Below are positions 5,059-7,052 of a DNA stretch of 7,052 bases, one piece after another. The translations under genes and the position numbers were made by a program. A model generated the notes under the pieces. That model was given only the letters and a program-made list of their open reading frames with translations, did not search any database and was not told where the DNA came from. Source of the stretch: Candidatus Margulisiibacteriota bacterium (GTDB taxonomy: Bacteria > Margulisbacteria > Termititenacia > Termititenacales > Termititenacaceae). The stretch spans positions 1-7,052 of the forward strand of contig JAIRZV010000173.1 in assembly GCA_031267055.1 (NCBI GenBank), given 5' to 3'. How positions within the stretch are numbered: position 1 is the first letter of the stretch; every line of letters begins with the position of its first letter.

Positions 5059-6108
5059 ATGGTCAAAATAGCCCTGATCACAGGCATTACCGGACAGGAC
5101 GGTTCTTATCTGGCCGAACAGTTGCTGGCCAAAGGCTACGCGGTGCACGGCATGATCCGCCGCAGTAGTTCATTTAACACCAAACGCATCGATCATCTGT
5201 ATAAAGATCAGCACAATAAAAATGTCAGTTTATTTTTGCATTACGGCGATCTGACGGACAGCAGCAATATCAATCGTCTGCTGGAAAAAATCGCGCCGGA
5301 CGAAATTTACAATCTCGGCGCGCAGTCGCATGTGCAGGTGTCCTTTGAAGTGCCGGAATATACGGCGCAGGTCGACGGCGTTGGCACATTGCGTTTTCTC
5401 GACGCGATCAAAGAAGCCGGGCTGAAAGACAAAACGCGTTTTTATCAGGCTTCGACCAGCGAATTGTACGGTCTGGTGCAAGAAACACCGCAGTCGGAGA
5501 AAACGCTGTTTTATCCGCGCAGTCCGTACGCCGCGGCCAAACTCTACGCTTACTGGATCGTGGTCAATTACCGCGAGGCCTATGGCCTGCACGCCTCCAA
5601 CGGCATATTATTCAATCACGAGTCTCCGCGCCGCGGCGAGACGTTCGTTACGCGCAAGATCACCATGGCCGCCGCCCGCATCAAGGCCGGTTTGCAAGAC
5701 TGTCTCTATATGGGCAATCTCGATTCACACCGCGATTGGGGCTACGCGCCGGAATACACCGAGATGATGCAGTTAATGCTACAGCAAGCCAAGCCCGACG
5801 ATTATGTCGTGGCCACCGGCGAAATGCACACAGTGCGTGAGTTCATCGAAAAATCTTTTGCCGAACTGGACCTGACCATAGTCTGGTCCGGGCAAGGCGT
5901 GGACGAAATCGGCAAGGAGCAAAAAACCGGACGGACATTGATTAAAATCGATCCGCGTTATTTCCGCCCGACGGAAGTGGAGCAATTACTGGGCGATCCA
6001 GCCAAGGCCAAAAAACAGCTGGGCTGGGCACCGAAAGTAAAATTTGCCGAGCTGGTCAAAATAATGACGCAGGCTGACTGGGCGGAAATTCATGCTAAAA
6101 ACAAATAA
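5059..6108 (+). CDS. gmd: GDP-mannose 4,6-dehydratase
   Basis: A 349-residue short-chain dehydrogenase/reductase that converts GDP-D-mannose to GDP-4-keto-6-deoxy-D-mannose using bound NADP. The N-terminal Rossmann motif GITGQDGSYLAE (9-20) gives the three glycines. RRSSSFNT (34-41) is the family's NADP-selecting segment. The catalytic set is ASTSELYG (131-138) with Ser/Thr and Glu135, then Tyr157 and Lys161 in YPRSPYAAAKLYAYW (152-166). NHESPRRGETFVTRKI (186-201) and RDWGYAPEY (225-233) are typical substrate-side motifs. The start is certain: AAAAGGAG lies five bases before the ATG. Length is within the bacterial range (about 325-375). It heads the rightward operon and overlaps fcl, which uses its product. 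GC is about 55% in a counted line, like the ATPase half of wzt. Confidence 0.97.
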   Translation: MVKIALITGITGQDGSYLAEQLLAKGYAVHGMIRRSSSFNTKRIDHLYKDQHNKNVSLFLHYGDLTDSSNINRLLEKIAPDEIYNLGAQSHVQVSFEVPEYTAQVDGVGTLRFLDAIKEAGLKDKTRFYQASTSELYGLVQETPQSEKTLFYPRSPYAAAKLYAYWIVVNYREAYGLHASNGILFNHESPRRGETFVTRKITMAAARIKAGLQDCLYMGNLDSHRDWGYAPEYTEMMQLMLQQAKPDDYVVATGEMHTVREFIEKSFAELDLTIVWSGQGVDEIGKEQKTGRTLIKIDPRYFRPTEVEQLLGDPAKAKKQLGWAPKVKFAELVKIMTQADWAEIHAKNK

Positions 6109-7030
6109 GATTTTTGTCGCCGGACACAAAGGCATGGTAGGTTCGGCTATTGTGCGTCGTCTGCAAAAAGCCGGCTGCGAAAATATTCTGACCGCTGACC
6201 ATCAAACACTCGATCTGCTCGACCAAAAAGTTGTCGCGGATTTTTTTAGACGGGAAAAGCCAGAATACGTCATCGACGCCGCGGCCAAAGTCGGCGGCAT
6301 CAAAGCCAATGACGATCTTTCGGCGAATTTTCTTTACGAAAATCTGACCATCCAAAACAATATTATTTACAATTCCTGGAAAACCGGCGTCAAAAAACTG
6401 CTTTTTCTCGGCTCCTCGTGCATTTACCCGCGCGACTGCGCCCAGCCGATTAAAGAAGAATATTTATTGACCGGCCAATTAGAAAAAACCAACGAGGGTT
6501 ACGCGTTGGCCAAAATCGCCGGTATTATGCTGTGCCAGCTTTACCGCAAACAATACGGCTGCGATTTTATTTCCGCCATGCCGACTAATCTGTACGGCAC
6601 GAATGACAATTATCACCCCGAACATTCGCATGTAATCCCCGGCTTGATCCGCCGTTTTCACGAGGCCAAAATCAACCAAGCGCCGGAAGTCATTTGCTGG
6701 GGCGCCGGCAGTCCCCGGCGCGAATTTTTGCATGTCGATGATCTGGCCGACGCCTGTTATTTTCTCCTGCAAAATTATTCCGCCGCAGAGCATATCAATG
6801 TAGGCTGCGGCGTTGACCTGACCATCAAAGAGCTGGCCGAATTGATCGCCAAAATCGTTGGGTTTTCCGGAGTTATACTCTGGGACAAAACCAAACCGGA
6901 CGGCACACCGCGTAAATTACTCGACGTCAGCAAATTAACAACTCTGGGCTGGAAATACAAAATCGATCTGGAAAACGGCTTGCGGCAAACTTATCAGGAT
7001 TTTTTGAGCAACAAAAATCTCCGCAAATAG
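6092..7030 (+). CDS. fcl: GDP-L-fucose synthase (GDP-4-keto-6-deoxymannose epimerase-reductase)
   Basis: A 312-residue bifunctional enzyme: it epimerises C3 and C5 of the Gmd product and reduces C4 with NADPH, giving GDP-L-fucose for fucosylation of the surface glycan. The N-terminal nucleotide motif is GHKGMVGSAI (11-20). AAAKVGGIKAN (63-73) and LGSSCIYP (106-113) follow, the latter with Ser108 and Cys110. Tyr137 and Lys141 form the YxxxK pair in EGYALAKIAG. SAMPTNLYG (161-169) and HSHVIP (178-183) include His180. These align with S107, C109, Y136, K140 and H179 of the E. coli enzyme as I recall it. The start overlaps gmd by 17 bases, with only a modest GGCGGAA upstream, so coupled translation is likely. 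Nothing looks disrupted. Confidence 0.97.
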   Translation: MLKTNKIFVAGHKGMVGSAIVRRLQKAGCENILTADHQTLDLLDQKVVADFFRREKPEYVIDAAAKVGGIKANDDLSANFLYENLTIQNNIIYNSWKTGVKKLLFLGSSCIYPRDCAQPIKEEYLLTGQLEKTNEGYALAKIAGIMLCQLYRKQYGCDFISAMPTNLYGTNDNYHPEHSHVIPGLIRRFHEAKINQAPEVICWGAGSPRREFLHVDDLADACYFLLQNYSAAEHINVGCGVDLTIKELAELIAKIVGFSGVILWDKTKPDGTPRKLLDVSKLTTLGWKYKIDLENGLRQTYQDFLSNKNLRK

Positions 7031-7052
7031 TGTAAAATAAACGCATGGAACC

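Noticed and set aside
5230..5592. 120-codon open frame antisense to gmd
   Set aside because: It lies wholly inside a convincing gmd and has no recognisable domain; it is a by-product of GC-rich codon use on the other strand.
7045..7052. ATG near the right edge as the start of a third rightward gene
   Set aside because: Only the ATG and part of two codons are visible, with no ribosome-binding site upstream; an AT-rich TAAAAT at 7033-7038 is not enough to support a gene.

Overview
This window is a surface-polysaccharide (O-antigen-type) gene cluster from a bacterium. The genes sit in two divergent groups around a short promoter region at about 4890-5058. A Wzm/Wzt ABC exporter whose Wzt carries a C-terminal carbohydrate-binding domain, together with GDP-fucose and UDP-ManNAc enzymes, suggests a Gram-negative-type envelope. 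The sequence does not identify the species; an uncultured lineage read from a metagenome is plausible, and the low-complexity left edge looks like a contig end.

Rightward arm (5059-7030): gmd and fcl overlap by 17 bases and convert GDP-mannose to GDP-L-fucose. The last bases hold an ATG at 7045 that may begin another gene.

Leftward arm (4889 down to 56): wzm (ABC permease), wecB (UDP-GlcNAc 2-epimerase, giving UDP-ManNAc), a decayed fragment of the 5' end of a wzt gene, a YefM/YoeB-type toxin-antitoxin pair with its own promoter and operator, an intact wzt (ATPase plus carbohydrate-binding domain), and an FkbM-family methyltransferase. A sigma70-like promoter drives wzm and is followed by a long hairpin in the leader. 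Together these genes would make sugar nucleotides, modify (probably O-methylate) the glycan, and export the finished chain.

The most notable region is 56-2870. (1) The intact wzt is a mosaic: its ATPase half is about 55-62% GC in sampled 60-base lines, while its C-terminal half and the following methyltransferase are about 20-33%, with a sharp switch near 1385-1400. (2) The wecB/wzt junction is present twice, once intact and once as a relic, with the toxin-antitoxin module between the copies. (3) The methyltransferase contains a nine-G tract at which gain or loss of one base would truncate it. My inference is that this end of the operon is an exchangeable cassette of export-specificity domain plus chain modification, acquired by recombination, flanked by an addiction module, and possibly phase-variable.
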